From assembly GCF_018326285.1 (NCBI RefSeq), contig NZ_AP023362.1, forward strand, positions 2,232,001 to 2,296,000: DNA of 64,000 nt, given 5' to 3'. Positions 9,149-19,671 of this stretch are shown piece by piece. Under the pieces are notes generated by a model. It saw only the letters and a program-made list of their open reading frames with translations. It had not been told where the DNA came from and ran no database searches. Made by a program: the position numbers and the translations under genes. The first letter of the stretch is position 1; the number at the start of each line of letters is the position of its first letter. Source of the stretch: Mycolicibacterium sp. TY81. GTDB taxonomy: Bacteria; Actinomycetota; Actinomycetes; Mycobacteriales; Mycobacteriaceae.

Positions 9149-10725
9149 GGATGGCCCTTTCGAATCATTATCGCCAGCCGGTTGACGACTGGCCGAACCA
9201 GCTGAGGTGCGGTGAGACACAATGCCGAAGCATAGATAATCATGCCCAGTAGAACCAGAACGGCAAGCTGGATCGGTGCTGGTAGACGGATATGCAGAGC
9301 GTCGATACCGAATAGCGCGGCGCCCATCGGGACAGCCGCGGCCAACGGGCGGCCGATCACCGAGAGAACCGATGCCCACCCTAGGGGAATCACCTTGCGA
9401 ACAACGATCATTCGGATCACGAAATGCACGACTTCCACGCTGAGAAGCGCGACGGCCACCAACGTGGCGCTGTGGCCCGCAGCCCACCAGACGGGCCCGA
9501 TCAGCAGCACGAGCCGGGCAGCATTGATGGCTGTCAGCAGGCCGGGGCGGCCCGCCGCTTTGAGGACGTCTCCCGCATGAAAGGAAGCCGAGTAAACCGT
9601 GGTGTACAACGCCAGCACCACAAGGATATGCGTGGCGGCGGCATACCGTGTGCCGTACATCGTTTCCAGTAACGGTCGCGCTGTGGCGGCCAGGCCGATG
9701 CCCATCGGGATTGTCAGTGCGACAACCACACTCAACGCCTTCTGATACTGCGCCGACATCGCCCGCCGATCGTGTTGCAGGCGCGACATCGAACTGAACA
9801 GCACATCGCTGATGACCGAGCACAGACTGAGCACGACCAGCTCGGGCACTCGATACGCCAGTGTGTAGAGGCCGAGTTCGGTTGTGCCGAGCCGGGTTCC
9901 GATGGCCAGGTAGTCGACGTTGTAGATGGCGTACGCGAGCAGTGTGACTCCGGTTACCGGGATGCCGAATCGAAGTAGCGCCCGTGCTTCACTCAATTGG
10001 AATCGCGGCGCCATGAAGGTCGGAGCGCTCCACCAGTACATGACCGTGGTGATCGAGACACCGGCAATCTGGCCGTAGACCAGGCTCCATACGCCGTGGC
10101 CGGTCGCCGCGAACCAGATGGTCAACGCTGTCTTGACAACGGCCCCGACGAACTCCGGCATCAAGCGTCGCTGAAAGCTCAAATCGCGTCGCATCCAAGA
10201 CAGTGGGACGACGCCGAGTGCCGAAATCCCTAGGGCGACAGCAAGGACCTGAATGAGCGGCGCGATGTCTGGGTGGTGAAGCAGGCGTGCGGTGCTGCTC
10301 GCCGTCGCGGCGAGAAGTGCACCGGTGATGGCGCCTATTCCGATCGAAAGGGTCAATCCGGTCGGGGCGATTCGTTTCCACGGGTGGTGAACCTGCACCA
10401 GCGCTGGGCCGACGCCGAGATCTTTGACGTAATCGAATAGGTTGACCAGCAACAACGCCAAGGCGAAGACGCCGAATTCCTCGGGAGTGAGCAGGCGGGC
10501 GACGACGATCGTCATCAACAGCGTGGAGCTCTTGCTCACCGCAAAGACGAGGTAGTTCCAGATCGTCTGTTTGCCAAGATTCGCCGCTTTGGCTGCCGCG
10601 GACTCCGGAAATGTGTCTTCCGGCGGATCGGCCGAGACTGGTTCCGTCACACTTTCCCTGACGGTCGCCGAATTTTCTGACAGCCCCGGTGCTGCGACCC
10701 TTCGCGCAGACGTGTGGCGTCCCAT
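9145..10725 (-). CDS. Wzx-like polysaccharide flippase (MATE/MVF-like)
   Basis: About 526 residues with roughly 12-14 membrane helices after a 60-residue cytoplasmic N terminus. The first helices carry 'FAVSKSSTLLMTIVVARLLTPEEFGVFAL', characteristic of the polysaccharide biosynthesis exporter family. 'SLSFQRRLMPEFVG'-type loops and a central 'FGIPVTGVTLLAYAIYN' fit the two-bundle flippase fold. It probably moves undecaprenyl-linked repeat units outward. The ATG at 10725 has a GGAG 11 bp upstream; an alternative ATG lies at 10746 without a visible ribosome site. It is the first gene of the exopolysaccharide operon. Confidence 0.88.
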   Translation of the reverse strand: MGRHTSARRVAAPGLSENSATVRESVTEPVSADPPEDTFPESAAAKAANLGKQTIWNYLVFAVSKSSTLLMTIVVARLLTPEEFGVFALALLLVNLFDYVKDLGVGPALVQVHHPWKRIAPTGLTLSIGIGAITGALLAATASSTARLLHHPDIAPLIQVLAVALGISALGVVPLSWMRRDLSFQRRLMPEFVGAVVKTALTIWFAATGHGVWSLVYGQIAGVSITTVMYWWSAPTFMAPRFQLSEARALLRFGIPVTGVTLLAYAIYNVDYLAIGTRLGTTELGLYTLAYRVPELVVLSLCSVISDVLFSSMSRLQHDRRAMSAQYQKALSVVVALTIPMGIGLAATARPLLETMYGTRYAAATHILVVLALYTTVYSASFHAGDVLKAAGRPGLLTAINAARLVLLIGPVWWAAGHSATLVAVALLSVEVVHFVIRMIVVRKVIPLGWASVLSVIGRPLAAAVPMGAALFGIDALHIRLPAPIQLAVLVLLGMIIYASALCLTAPQLVRPVVNRLAIMIRKGHP

Positions 10726-10986
10726 CACTTCGATCACTCCATTCAAAAGCGCTGAGACTGTCTAGCGCGATTTGGGGACGAGCTATCCTCCGGCGTGTGG
10801 TCAGTGTATTCGGAGGAGTCGAAGACTTCGCCGTCGGGGACCCACTTTCTGTGCGCTGGTCGATCATCTACATGTTTGCTTAAACTGCATCCTTGCGGTG
10901 CTTGTGTCAGGCTACCGCCGTAAGGTGGGGAACACTTCCGCTGCTGGTGTTGGGTAGGGGCGGCGTAGCGAATCGAGGCAGGTGCT
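10726..10986. promoter_or_regulatory. Divergent intergenic region, likely exopolysaccharide promoter
   Basis: About 260 bp separate the start of the minus-strand polysaccharide operon from a plus-strand glycosyltransferase. Both transcripts must start here or very near. I could not settle on convincing -35/-10 pairs or an operator. Confidence 0.45.
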
Positions 10987-12252
10987 GTGGTGTCGGTGAC
11001 TCTGGTCAGTGCCGTCGATCCGTATCCGACCGATGCCGGCAAGAAGGTGGTGCTGGCGGGTTTCCTGGAGTATTTCCGCGAGCGGTTCGGCGCGGGCAAC
11101 GTGCATTACCTGCTCGTCGGCGGTCGCGCCCAGCAGGCGTTTCCGGTCACCCTGCATCCACTGCCGCGCCCGAGCCGAAGGGCGGCGCTGACTGCGGTGT
11201 CCACCCGCCTTCCGTTTGGACGATCGACCCTACAGGAATCTTTGCTGTATTCACCAGATGTGGCACGCGCAGTAGCTGCAGCGATAGCCCGCATCGGCCC
11301 TGATTTCGAAATCTATGACACGATTCGCATGGCGCAGTATGCCGATGCGGCGCGTGCTGATTGGCAATTGTGTTATTTGGATGACCTATTTTCCGAGCGA
11401 TACGCAGCGATGCTCGATGCGGGCAATCGGTACCCGGATGTGACGATCCGGCCGCTCGGCAATTTCGAGCAGCATGTGCCCGGCCCATTGCGGCCGCTGG
11501 CCGACAGCAAGTTGCCGCAGCGGATGCTTCTGCGAATGGAAGGTTTGCTGGCTCGGCGCAGCGAGGATCGCGCGGCATTGCGGTTTCGTCGCAATCTGCT
11601 GGTGAACGACGGTGAAGCAGCCCGCTTGCGGGCTCGAGTCGCGCACCGCGGAACTGCCGACGTGATGGCGGTGCCTCCGTTGGTCAAGCCGCCGCCGTAC
11701 CGTGCGCGCCAATACGGTGGAGCTCCGGAATTCGTGTTTGTCGGGTTGCTGTCACTACCGCACAACGAGGATGGCGTGCGTGCGTTCCTGACTGACGTTT
11801 GGCCTTTGGTGCTGGGCCGGATGCCGAAAGCGCGGCTGCGGATCATCGGGCGAGACTGCGGACCGGAGCTGGCCGAAATCGTGGGGCGGCAGGGCGAGTC
11901 CGTGACGCTGGAGGGATACGTCGCCGATCTCACCGAGGTCCTGTCATCGGCGGCAGGCTTGGTCAATTACCTGAGGTTCGGATCAGGTATCAAACTCAAA
12001 GTCATCGAAGCGCTGGGCCGGGGATTGCCTGTGGTGTCCACGAATATCGGTGCCGATGGGTTCGCCACCGGCACGGAACACGGGGTGCTGGTGGCCGATC
12101 AGGCCGAGCAGTTCGCCGAGGCCCTCTGTGACCTGACTGATCCTGCACGCAACCGCGCGGTATCGGAGGGCGCCCGTGGACAATTCGGCACGATGTACGC
12201 GCGCGACGCCGTCTTCGCTTGCTACGACCAGGCTTTCGCAATAGGCCGGTAA
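10987..12252 (+). CDS. Glycosyltransferase, GT4/GT1_4 type
   Basis: 421 residues starting from GTG. The N terminus 'TLVSAVDPYPTDAGKKVVLAGFLEYF' has the glycine/lysine acceptor loop of GT-B enzymes. The C-terminal half carries 'FVFVGLLSLPHNEDGVRAFL', 'LEGYVADLTEVLSSAAGLVN' and 'GSGIKLKVIEALGRGLPVVST', the sequence of the Glyco_trans_1_4 group. It is divergent from the polysaccharide operon and shares its intergenic region, so it probably supplies another sugar for the same glycan. The donor is unknown. Confidence 0.85.
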   Translation: MVSVTLVSAVDPYPTDAGKKVVLAGFLEYFRERFGAGNVHYLLVGGRAQQAFPVTLHPLPRPSRRAALTAVSTRLPFGRSTLQESLLYSPDVARAVAAAIARIGPDFEIYDTIRMAQYADAARADWQLCYLDDLFSERYAAMLDAGNRYPDVTIRPLGNFEQHVPGPLRPLADSKLPQRMLLRMEGLLARRSEDRAALRFRRNLLVNDGEAARLRARVAHRGTADVMAVPPLVKPPPYRARQYGGAPEFVFVGLLSLPHNEDGVRAFLTDVWPLVLGRMPKARLRIIGRDCGPELAEIVGRQGESVTLEGYVADLTEVLSSAAGLVNYLRFGSGIKLKVIEALGRGLPVVSTNIGADGFATGTEHGVLVADQAEQFAEALCDLTDPARNRAVSEGARGQFGTMYARDAVFACYDQAFAIGR

Positions 12253-12274
12253 TCGCGGTGGTCACCGACAGCGC

Positions 12275-13441
12275 TCATCGCGAGGCGGCAGTGCTGGGCA
12301 CTTGGCCGACCTCGATGTTCAACGCGTCGATCGCGCGCGAAAGCTCTTGCCGCTGGGGCTCTGCCACCCTGTCGTAGGGTCCGAAGCCTAAGCCGCCGTT
12401 CCACTGCAGTCTGTCCAGCAATCCTTGAACGTTGGCAAACGCCTGGTCGATGCGCTTGCCGAGCTCGGGACTACGTTGGTCGACTTCCGGCCGTACCGAA
12501 CCCACCCCGACGCGGCAACCGTCCACGCCGGCCTGAACGTCCCACAAATCGGTGTGACTGAATATCTCACCGCCACCGGTGATGGCTTCCTTGGCCAATG
12601 TCGCCAGCACGGTCTGGGCGCCGTGAACCACCTCGTCGGCGCTGACTGCCCATTCCGGACTCGTCAGACCCGAATCGAGCTCTTTGACGTCGGCCAGTAA
12701 CTTGTCGGCCACCGCGTTGGTATCAGGTTGTAGGCCGCTCAGCCAGAGATCCCTTTCCAGCCGGTGGAAGCCGGTCCATTTGTCGTCTGGATGCACTTCG
12801 GCCGGGCCGAGGTCGATCCGAGTCTGGAGGTTGTTCGGAAACCGCTGTGCGACAGGCGCAATGCGCTCGTAGTACGTCCGTGCCGTTGGGTACAGGTCCT
12901 GAGCGCCGGTGACGTCCCCCTTCTTGACGGCGCCGACAAGGGCCGCTGTGGCGGTCACCAGGGCGCCGGTCTGGTTGCTGACGTATCGCTTGTAGCTCTG
13001 CTCGGCCTCGTCCTGTCGGTCCGCGGCAATGGGGTTTCCGTCAACCTTGAAATCGGCGCTGATGCCGTCGCCGATCAGTGCGGGCTTGCAGGCCGTGAAG
13101 TAGTAGCCGGGTTCGTTCAGGGCCACGGACAGGTTTCGCTGCTGCCCCGGCTGAATGTTGTGGACGTCACCCAGCACCCGGGCGCCGGCACCGTACAGGT
13201 AGAACTCGGTCACTTTGGTGCCGTTGTTCGTGACAACGAAGTCGGTCCGGCCCGTCTCGGTCGAGGTTTTTGACAGCGTGCATTCATGATCGGTTGCAGC
13301 CACCGTGATCTGGTGGGGCCCTGGTTTGCCGTCGGAGGCCGGTGGCGGCGTGGGTGCGCACCCGGCCAGCGACACCGCGACCAGGCTGAGCAACACGGTG
13401 GCGGTCCCGACCGCCGTGGCATCGTTCGCAGCACGGGTCAT
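12275..13441 (-). CDS. efeO: EfeO-like iron-uptake lipoprotein (M75 family)
   Basis: 388 residues. A lipoprotein signal with lipobox 'LAGC' places the lipidated Cys at 28. A cupredoxin-like N-terminal domain follows (about 45-135), then the M75 helical domain with the metal-binding H-x-x-E motif in 'GFHRLERDLW'. In EfeUOB systems this lipoprotein hands iron to the EfeU permease. No efeU or efeB lies next to it, so it is an orphan copy or works with partners elsewhere. It lies convergent to the glycosyltransferase (23-bp gap). Identification is firm; the transport partner is unknown. Confidence 0.85.
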   Translation of the reverse strand: MTRAANDATAVGTATVLLSLVAVSLAGCAPTPPPASDGKPGPHQITVAATDHECTLSKTSTETGRTDFVVTNNGTKVTEFYLYGAGARVLGDVHNIQPGQQRNLSVALNEPGYYFTACKPALIGDGISADFKVDGNPIAADRQDEAEQSYKRYVSNQTGALVTATAALVGAVKKGDVTGAQDLYPTARTYYERIAPVAQRFPNNLQTRIDLGPAEVHPDDKWTGFHRLERDLWLSGLQPDTNAVADKLLADVKELDSGLTSPEWAVSADEVVHGAQTVLATLAKEAITGGGEIFSHTDLWDVQAGVDGCRVGVGSVRPEVDQRSPELGKRIDQAFANVQGLLDRLQWNGGLGFGPYDRVAEPQRQELSRAIDALNIEVGQVPSTAASR

Positions 13442-13892
13442 TTGGGAGGCCTTTCGTGACTGGTGGGGCTCAAGGCGAGTAACGCCGGCCGATCATCGGT
13501 AACAACAACCTAGCCGCAAAGCTGTGGCGATACGCGCAAGTGTTCCTGCACGGCGACATCAGCTGCCTCCCGGCCGGTCCCGGTCGCCAGCTTGGCATTC
13601 TGCCGCACCGGCGTCGCCAACTCGCGTCGACCGATCAGAGCTCCGTTGCCGGGGCGATTCGGACGTCGCTGTCCGCTGTTGACGCGGAGTGCCGAGACAA
13701 CGAACGAATGGTATGTTTTGTCGTGATGTGGCATTTTCAGCAAACGTAGCGCCGCATCCCGCACGTCCTCGGTTCGACGTTTCCGGGAGCTATCCGGGCC
13801 GACCCCTTGGCGCGGGGTGCTCAACCCGGACCGGGGTCGGTGGTGGCACGGCAGTTGATTGAGTCCTTGCACGTTCGCTGGAAAGAAGACGC
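13442..13892. other. Intergenic gap, no gene supported
   Basis: About 450 bp between the divergent efeO-like gene and a membrane-protein gene. It must hold both promoters. A 134-codon minus-strand frame at 13510-13914 has no family character and overlaps the downstream start, so I do not call it. Confidence 0.5.
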
Positions 13893-15083
13893 TTGAGTAC
13901 CCGACTGAATCCACGGCTCTGGATCCTCGTGGCGTTTGCCGGATTCTTGTTGGTCAGCAACTCCGCTCTCGGCGCACCGCCGACCCACGATTCGATCGAC
14001 TACCGCGAGATCGCGAGCGCGGCACCCCATCTGCCCCATGGCCACATCGGCTCGGCCTATACCGGCCGATTTGTCGTCCACTACACCGTCGGGCTGTTTT
14101 CCTGGGCCACGGGGCTGCCGCTCGGCGCGGCATACGCTGTAGCCCTCGCGGGGGTGCTCGTGGTCCTCGGTGCGGTGATTCTTGCGCTGCTTCAGAGTTG
14201 CTCGTTGGGCGAATTCAGCATTGCCGCGGGCTTATTGGCTCTCAGCCCGTATGCCCTGCGGCCCTACCTCATCCAGACGAGCATGCTGGGCGATCTGGTA
14301 TTTGTGATCGGGCTGGGTGCGAGCCTTTACGGCGTTCGCAGCAGACGGGTACCTCAGGTGTTGGCCGGCCTGGTCGTCGCGGTTCTCGGGCGACAGAGCG
14401 CGATCGGTGTCGCACCGGTGTTGGCGCTGTGGGTCTTGCTGGATCCGGCCTGGCGGTCATCGGTATCGATCCGCGTGCGCGTCACGATCGCTGCCGTCGC
14501 GGTCGTCTTGACCACGGCGCTCTACAGCGGAGTCAGAGCGTTTACCGCTCGCTTCACCATCCCTTACGAGCCGTCCCTCCTGCACGACTCAGTCCTGAAA
14601 CGAATCGCCGACTTACCCGCTGCCGCTTCAGAACTGATCACCCACGCTGCGCGCACCATGGCCCCGTTGATCGTGCCTGTCGCCCTGATCATCGTGCTCG
14701 TCATCAGCCTCGGGTGGCGCCGTGTGACGTTCCGGTGCTGGGGTTCACTGGTTGTCGCAGCGTCATTGGTAGTTCAGCCGTTGATGATCGATCCGGCCTG
14801 GACCGGGTTCGCACACAATGAACAGCGCTTGGCCGCGTTGGCACTGTTGCCGCTGTCGTGCGCTGCTGCCGATCTGCTGGGTCTTGCACACCGCAGTGAC
14901 ATGCCGCGGAGCCGAATCCTGATCACGGTGGGCCTATTGGCCATCGGCTCGCTTCATCATGAGTTCAGCGTCGTCGGGCCGACGTCTCTCGGCACGTTTC
15001 TTGCCATCCAGTTCGTCGTCGCGGTGGCAGCGTGCTGGTTGGTGCTGCAGACGAAGCCCACCGCGACACCCGCTCAACCATGA
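13893..15083 (+). CDS. Polytopic membrane protein, possible GT-C type glycosyltransferase
   Basis: 396 residues with about ten hydrophobic segments. The short first loop after helix 1 contains 'THDSIDYREIASAAPHLPHGHIGSAYTGRF'. An acidic loop with DS.DY after the first helix resembles the D/E-containing first loop of GT-C enzymes, but no diagnostic motif is certain. The TTG start at 13893 has GAAAGAAG 7 bp upstream. Its place in the polysaccharide island suggests a lipid-linked-sugar function. I cannot assign a named family. Confidence 0.65.
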   Translation: MSTRLNPRLWILVAFAGFLLVSNSALGAPPTHDSIDYREIASAAPHLPHGHIGSAYTGRFVVHYTVGLFSWATGLPLGAAYAVALAGVLVVLGAVILALLQSCSLGEFSIAAGLLALSPYALRPYLIQTSMLGDLVFVIGLGASLYGVRSRRVPQVLAGLVVAVLGRQSAIGVAPVLALWVLLDPAWRSSVSIRVRVTIAAVAVVLTTALYSGVRAFTARFTIPYEPSLLHDSVLKRIADLPAAASELITHAARTMAPLIVPVALIIVLVISLGWRRVTFRCWGSLVVAASLVVQPLMIDPAWTGFAHNEQRLAALALLPLSCAAADLLGLAHRSDMPRSRILITVGLLAIGSLHHEFSVVGPTSLGTFLAIQFVVAVAACWLVLQTKPTATPAQP

Positions 15084-15861
15084 TGGGATCAGTCAGCCGT
15101 CACTCCCAGTCGCATCGCGCCGGATCCCTCATGCCGGGCTGGCGCCGTTCCACGTGGCCAGGAATTGCAGTGATGTCCACGGGATGTGACTCATGTTGTA
15201 GTAGTCCCATGCGATGCCGGCTCCGGTGTATGCCGCATTTCCGGGGTCCAGTTGGCCGATCAGCGCCAGGGGAGCGCCGCCGGCATCCCCGATATACCCG
15301 CCGTACGTCTGCAAGGTCTTAGCAATGACCTTCTCTCCGGCCGTAATTCCCGGAATCGCATCGACGTTGATCGACGGGTCGAGGATGAACCGGGTTCCCT
15401 GGGGAATGAGCGGCGTCGACGCCAACGCATCGGATTTCACGGCTGGGTAGACGTAGGAATTCGCCGCAAAGGACGACGAGAAGAACAACGCATGGTTGAG
15501 ACCGGTGTTGTTCGCCGCCGCAGCGCTGAACTCGTCGGCCATGACGATTCCCGCCAGCCGCGAGAACCCGGTGGCGGTGGCCGAACCGGACGTGTCAATC
15601 CCGTTGCCGGTCAACGAAGTCATGCCGCCCCACGATGCCGACCAGGTATTCGACGTTGCGTTGTACTTCGCCTGCCACAGGCCGAATACCATGTTGGTGA
15701 CTGGGTCGACCACGACGAGATGACCGTCGCTGCCCGTAGGAACGGGGGTGCCGAGCGGAATCGGAACCTGATACGTCCCGAACGGACTGGGCCCCCAGGC
15801 CGGGGCATTGGTGAACTGGATGGTGTAGCGGGGCGTGTTGGCCGTGACCTGAGATGCCTCG

Positions 15862-17345
15862 GAGGAATTGTCAATACCTGTGGATCGGCTTGTTTCAGGC
15901 GACCTCCGTTCCAGTTGATTCGGTCGGTGCCGAGTCCGCCGACGGGGTGATGTCGGTGGGTCGCTCGAGCAGTTTGCCTTTGTGGAAGATCGCGCCGGCC
16001 CGGACCAGAGCGACCAGGTGCGGTGCGTTGACGGCTCGCCAGCGGGCTTGCGCGGCGTCGATCAGCTTGTAAGCCATGGCCATTCCGGCGACGCGTGAAC
16101 CCGGCCCCTTGGTCACCTTGGTCCTCAAACGTACCGTGGCAAACGTTGATTCGATCGGGTTGGTAGTGCGCAGATGGACCCAGTGCTCGGCCGGGTACTT
16201 ATAGAACTCCAGCAGCACATCGGCGTCATCGACGATCTTGGCGACCGCCTTGGGGTACTTGGCGCCGTAGTCCACCTCGAACGCCTTGATCGCCACCTGC
16301 GCGTGGTCGATATCCTCGGCGTTGTAGATCTCCCGCATCGCCGCGATCGCCCCCCGGATGAGCCGACTTTGGCAGGCAGGCAAGAACATTGGCCTGCTTG
16401 TGAAACCAGCACCGCTGCTCGCCGGTGGCCGGGAACACCTCACGCACGGCCTTCCAGAACCCCCAGGGCCCCATCGCCGACGGCCAGCACCGGTGCGGTC
16501 ATCCCGCGACGTCGGCACGACCGCAACAGATCAGCCCACGACTCGGCCGACTCCCGGTACCCGTCGGTGAGCGCGACCAGCTCCTTGCGGCCGTCAGCGC
16601 GCACACCGATCATCACCAGCAAACAGAGCTTCTCCTGCTCCAGGCGCACCTTGAGATGGATGCCGTCGACCCACAGGTAGACGTAGTCGGTGCCCGACAG
16701 ATCACGGGCCTCGAAGGCCTTGGCCTCGTCCTGCCACTGCGTGGTGAGTCGGGTGATCGTCGTGGCCGACAAGCCGGCACCCGAGCCCAGGAACTGCTCC
16801 AACGCCGGACCGAAATCACTGGTCGACAAGCCATGCAGATACAGCAACGGCAACACCTCGGTCATCTGCGGCGACTTGCGCACCCACGCCGGCAGGATCG
16901 CCGAGGAAAACCGTTGCCGCTCACCAGTGTCCGGGTCAACACGTTTGTCATTGACCCGCGGCGCGGTCACACTCACCGCGCCCGCCGCGGTGAGCACCTC
17001 GCGCTCGCGGTGATAGCCATTGCGCACCACCAGCCGGTGCCCGTTCTCATCAAGCTCACCGGCATGAGCCTCGATGTAGGCGGCGACCTCAGCCCGCAAC
17101 GCTGCGGCCAGCATCTGGCGGGCACCGTCGCGGACAATCTCATCGAGCAACGACCGCGACGAGCCAGCATCCTCGTTGGATGAATCCGCATCGTGAACTA
17201 CCGTGAGCATGGGCGTACCTTCCCGAACCAGCGCGCCAACGCCGGCTCTTGATCAGACCTTCGACATTCAGATCATCCTCGGGAAGGTGCGCCCTTTCCT
17301 ACGCCGCCTCGCCGAGGCTCATCCACAGGTTCTGATCATTGCTCG
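15862..17345 (-). mobile_element. IS256-family insertion sequence, copy 2 (1,484 bp)
   Basis: The ends are GAGGAATTGTCAATACCTG at the left and the complement of CGAGCAATGATCAGAACCTG at the right. The 8-bp target duplication ATGCCTCG lies at 15854-15861 and 17346-17353. It is nearly identical to copy 3 in opposite orientation and sits inside the propeller gene. Confidence 0.92.
15895..17210 (-). pseudogene. IS256-family transposase (copy 2), two single-base frameshifts
   Basis: Compared with the intact copy at 40987-42300, the coding strand has one extra G in 'GATGGGGCCCTGGGGGTTCTGG' (near 16463) and one extra G in 'CATCCGGGGGGCGATC' (near 16355). The frame is thus broken twice in the catalytic region, between the second D (VGDGAL) and the E (PIEST). 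Both changes are +1 in G runs, and the rest looks identical to copy 3. That pattern fits either recent decay or homopolymer errors in the assembly. Confidence 0.85.
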
Positions 17346-19671
17346 ATGCCTCGACCACGCTGACACTGTAGGCGTTGATGTCGAAGACGTGCTGACCCCC
17401 CGAAATCGCAGCGGCCCACGCTGCCGAATTGGTGTTGAGTACCGCTCCGCCTGATATCGCGTTCCAGAGCCAGGTCGCTGAATTGAATTCCGGCACAGTC
17501 GGTGTCGTCGGGGTGGTCGTGGCGAGGATAGGCACTGACACCGACACCGTGGCCGACAGGCTGCCATCACTGGCAGTAACAGCGAACACCGCGGTCTTGG
17601 CCCCGTCAGCCTGTCCGGCGGCGATTCGGGCAACAGATGTCGGGGTGAAGGTGTAGTTGCCCGCCGAAGTGACCGTGACAACGCCGGCAGTGGGCTGAGT
17701 GATGCTATAGGTGAGCGAATTGTTGTTGGGATCAACGAAGTTCAGCGTGCCACTGACTGCACCGCTGGCCGGGTCGGGTGTGCCCACCGTGGGAACTCCG
17801 GCAACGGGCGGACTGTTGAGGTTCAGCACCCGGACAGCGTTGTCGGCCATATCGGACACGTAGAGCTGCCGGCCATCCGGGCCGGATGCGATGCCGTGCC
17901 AGTTCGACTCTGGCGCGCTGTCGATGGTGAGAGCGCCCACCACCCTGTTGGTGCTGATGTTGATCACAGACACCGTGTCTGTGGCATTGGCAGCAAACAG
18001 CATGGTGCCGTCGGGGCTCAGAGCGAGACCGAGGGGCTTGCTACCCATCTGGATGGTCGACACCGACCGCGCTGCCACGGTGTCGACCACCGACACCGAG
18101 TTGCTGCCGTTGTTCGTGACGTACACCTGGCGGCCGTCGGCCGAGACAGCCACTCCGAAGGGGTTGCTGCCCACGGCAATCGAGGCCACCGTCTTGTTCG
18201 TTCCGGTGTCGACCACCGAGACCGACTTGGAATTCCAATTTGCGACATACAGCCGGGTTCCGTCGGCCGAGAGCGCCATCGCGCGCGGGCTTTTACCAAC
18301 CGAAATCGTGCTCAGCACCTTCGGGGTCGCTGTCGAGGTGTCGATCACGGTTACCGAATTGGTTCCCGAGTTGCTTGTGTACAGGCGTTGACCATTCGCG
18401 GACAACGCGATGCCGTAAGCCGTTCCACCTCCGGTATTCACCGTCGCCACAACGGAGTTCGTGGTGAGGTTGACCACCGACACTGCGCCGTTTCCGGCCA
18501 CATACGCGCGGCTGCCATCGCTGCTCAGCGCAATCGCCGAAGGCGAGCCGACAACCGGGATGCTGGTCACCGCGCCGGTGGTCCGATCGATCACTGACAA
18601 TGTGGAACTGCCCGAATTGGCGGCATACACCTTGGTGCCGGATACTGCGAGCGCGACCGGGCCGGTGCCCACGGTGGTGGGCGTTGCCGACGGGACAATG
18701 GTCGCGGGTAAGACTGGCACGGTGACGGTTACCGATGTCGAGGTGGAGGCGTTGCTGACGGCGACTGTGAAGGTGTCCTTGGTGGCTCCGCCCGCAAGTC
18801 CGGCGAGCACTCGGCCGGCCAGACTCGGCGTGTACGTGAATGCGCCCGTCGCGGCGTCAACCACAACGGCTCCGCTGCTCGCTGTCTGGCCGGAAAGCTT
18901 GTAGCTCAACGTGTTTCCGGCGGTGTCTGTGCCGTTTATCGATCCAGTCACCACGCCCGTAGTCGGGTTCGGCGACGTCTGCGTGGGTGATGCCGTCGGC
19001 GGAGCCGTGACCGCCACCGCGGTCAACGGTCGAACTGCGGCCGTTGCGGCGACGGTAGTCGCCGCCGTCTGAGTCTGTTGGCGACGCGTCCAGGCCAGCA
19101 GGCCCAACTGCGCAGCCGAGTCGAGCGGTACGAGTGGTGTGTCCATTGGTGCGGTGGGGCCGACAGTCAAAGTCCCCGCGCTCAGATTTGTGAGCGGCGT
19201 GGTTGTTGTCAGAGAGGTGTTGTAGTGCGAGACGGCCAGTCGGTCGATGTTGGCGCCTCCGGCCACGACAGGCGATGGTGCTGGGGGCGCCGCAGCGGCG
19301 GAGGACTTCCGGGCCGCGGCTGAAGCCGCTGCCGGGCGCGGGGCGGCACTGCCATCTCGCGACGGCGTGGACGCGGTCGAGTTCACCACCGGTCGACTGC
19401 TCGGCGAATCGTCGTCGTGGCCTTTTGGGGCACTGCCGGCGCCGCGGGGCCCGGGCCGCCGCTTGGCGGGGGTGTGAGTCTTATTGGGTGCCCCGACCCT
19501 CTGGCTGCTTGTCGTCGGCGCGCCGACGGATGCGGATTTGGGCGGATTCGACGATGTCGCACCCGAATCGGTCTCTGCCGTTGCGATACCCGGCACGGCG
19601 GCGATGGCCATACCGACCCCGAGCGCAACAGCCAATGCCCCTACGCGTCCGATGCCCAATCCGATGTCCAT

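Larger units (their letters stand above)
15129..19671 (-). pseudogene. Large secreted protein: YVTN beta-propeller plus the unknown secreted domain, split by IS256 copy 2
   Basis: The 5' part is 17346-19671 and the 3' part is 15129-15861. Removing the IS and one 8-bp repeat rejoins them in frame (VVEAS|QVTANTPRYT), giving a protein of roughly 1,010 residues. Order: signal peptide (about 1-35); low-complexity Ser/Thr/Pro/Ala linker (40-150); one cadherin/VCBS-like repeat; about seven YVTN-type blades with 'VYAANSGSSTLSVID', 'RLYVANWNSKSVSVVDT' and similar; a second VCBS-like repeat; then the same secreted domain as at 4559-5509 ('TPRYTIQFTNAPAWGPSPF', 'IPLGTPVPTGSDGHLVVVD', 'LNHALFF', 'TLQTYGGYIGD', 'WDYYNMSHIPW'). 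The ATG at 19671 has a GAAAGG 9 bp upstream. In its present state the propeller part ends with residues encoded by the IS. Confidence 0.8.

Noticed and set aside
9149..9823. Upstream extension of the short Wzz-like frame
   Set aside because: It lies wholly inside the flippase gene in another frame. The ATGA overlap at 9145-9148 marks the real start.
13510..13914. Minus-strand 134-codon frame in the gap before the membrane-protein gene
   Set aside because: No recognisable family, overlaps the downstream start, and has a composition unlike the neighbours.
17900..18650. Periodic repeats that might be taken for a CRISPR array or tandem DNA repeat
   Set aside because: The periodicity follows the 40-residue blades of the YVTN propeller; units are diverged and there are no constant repeats with spacers.
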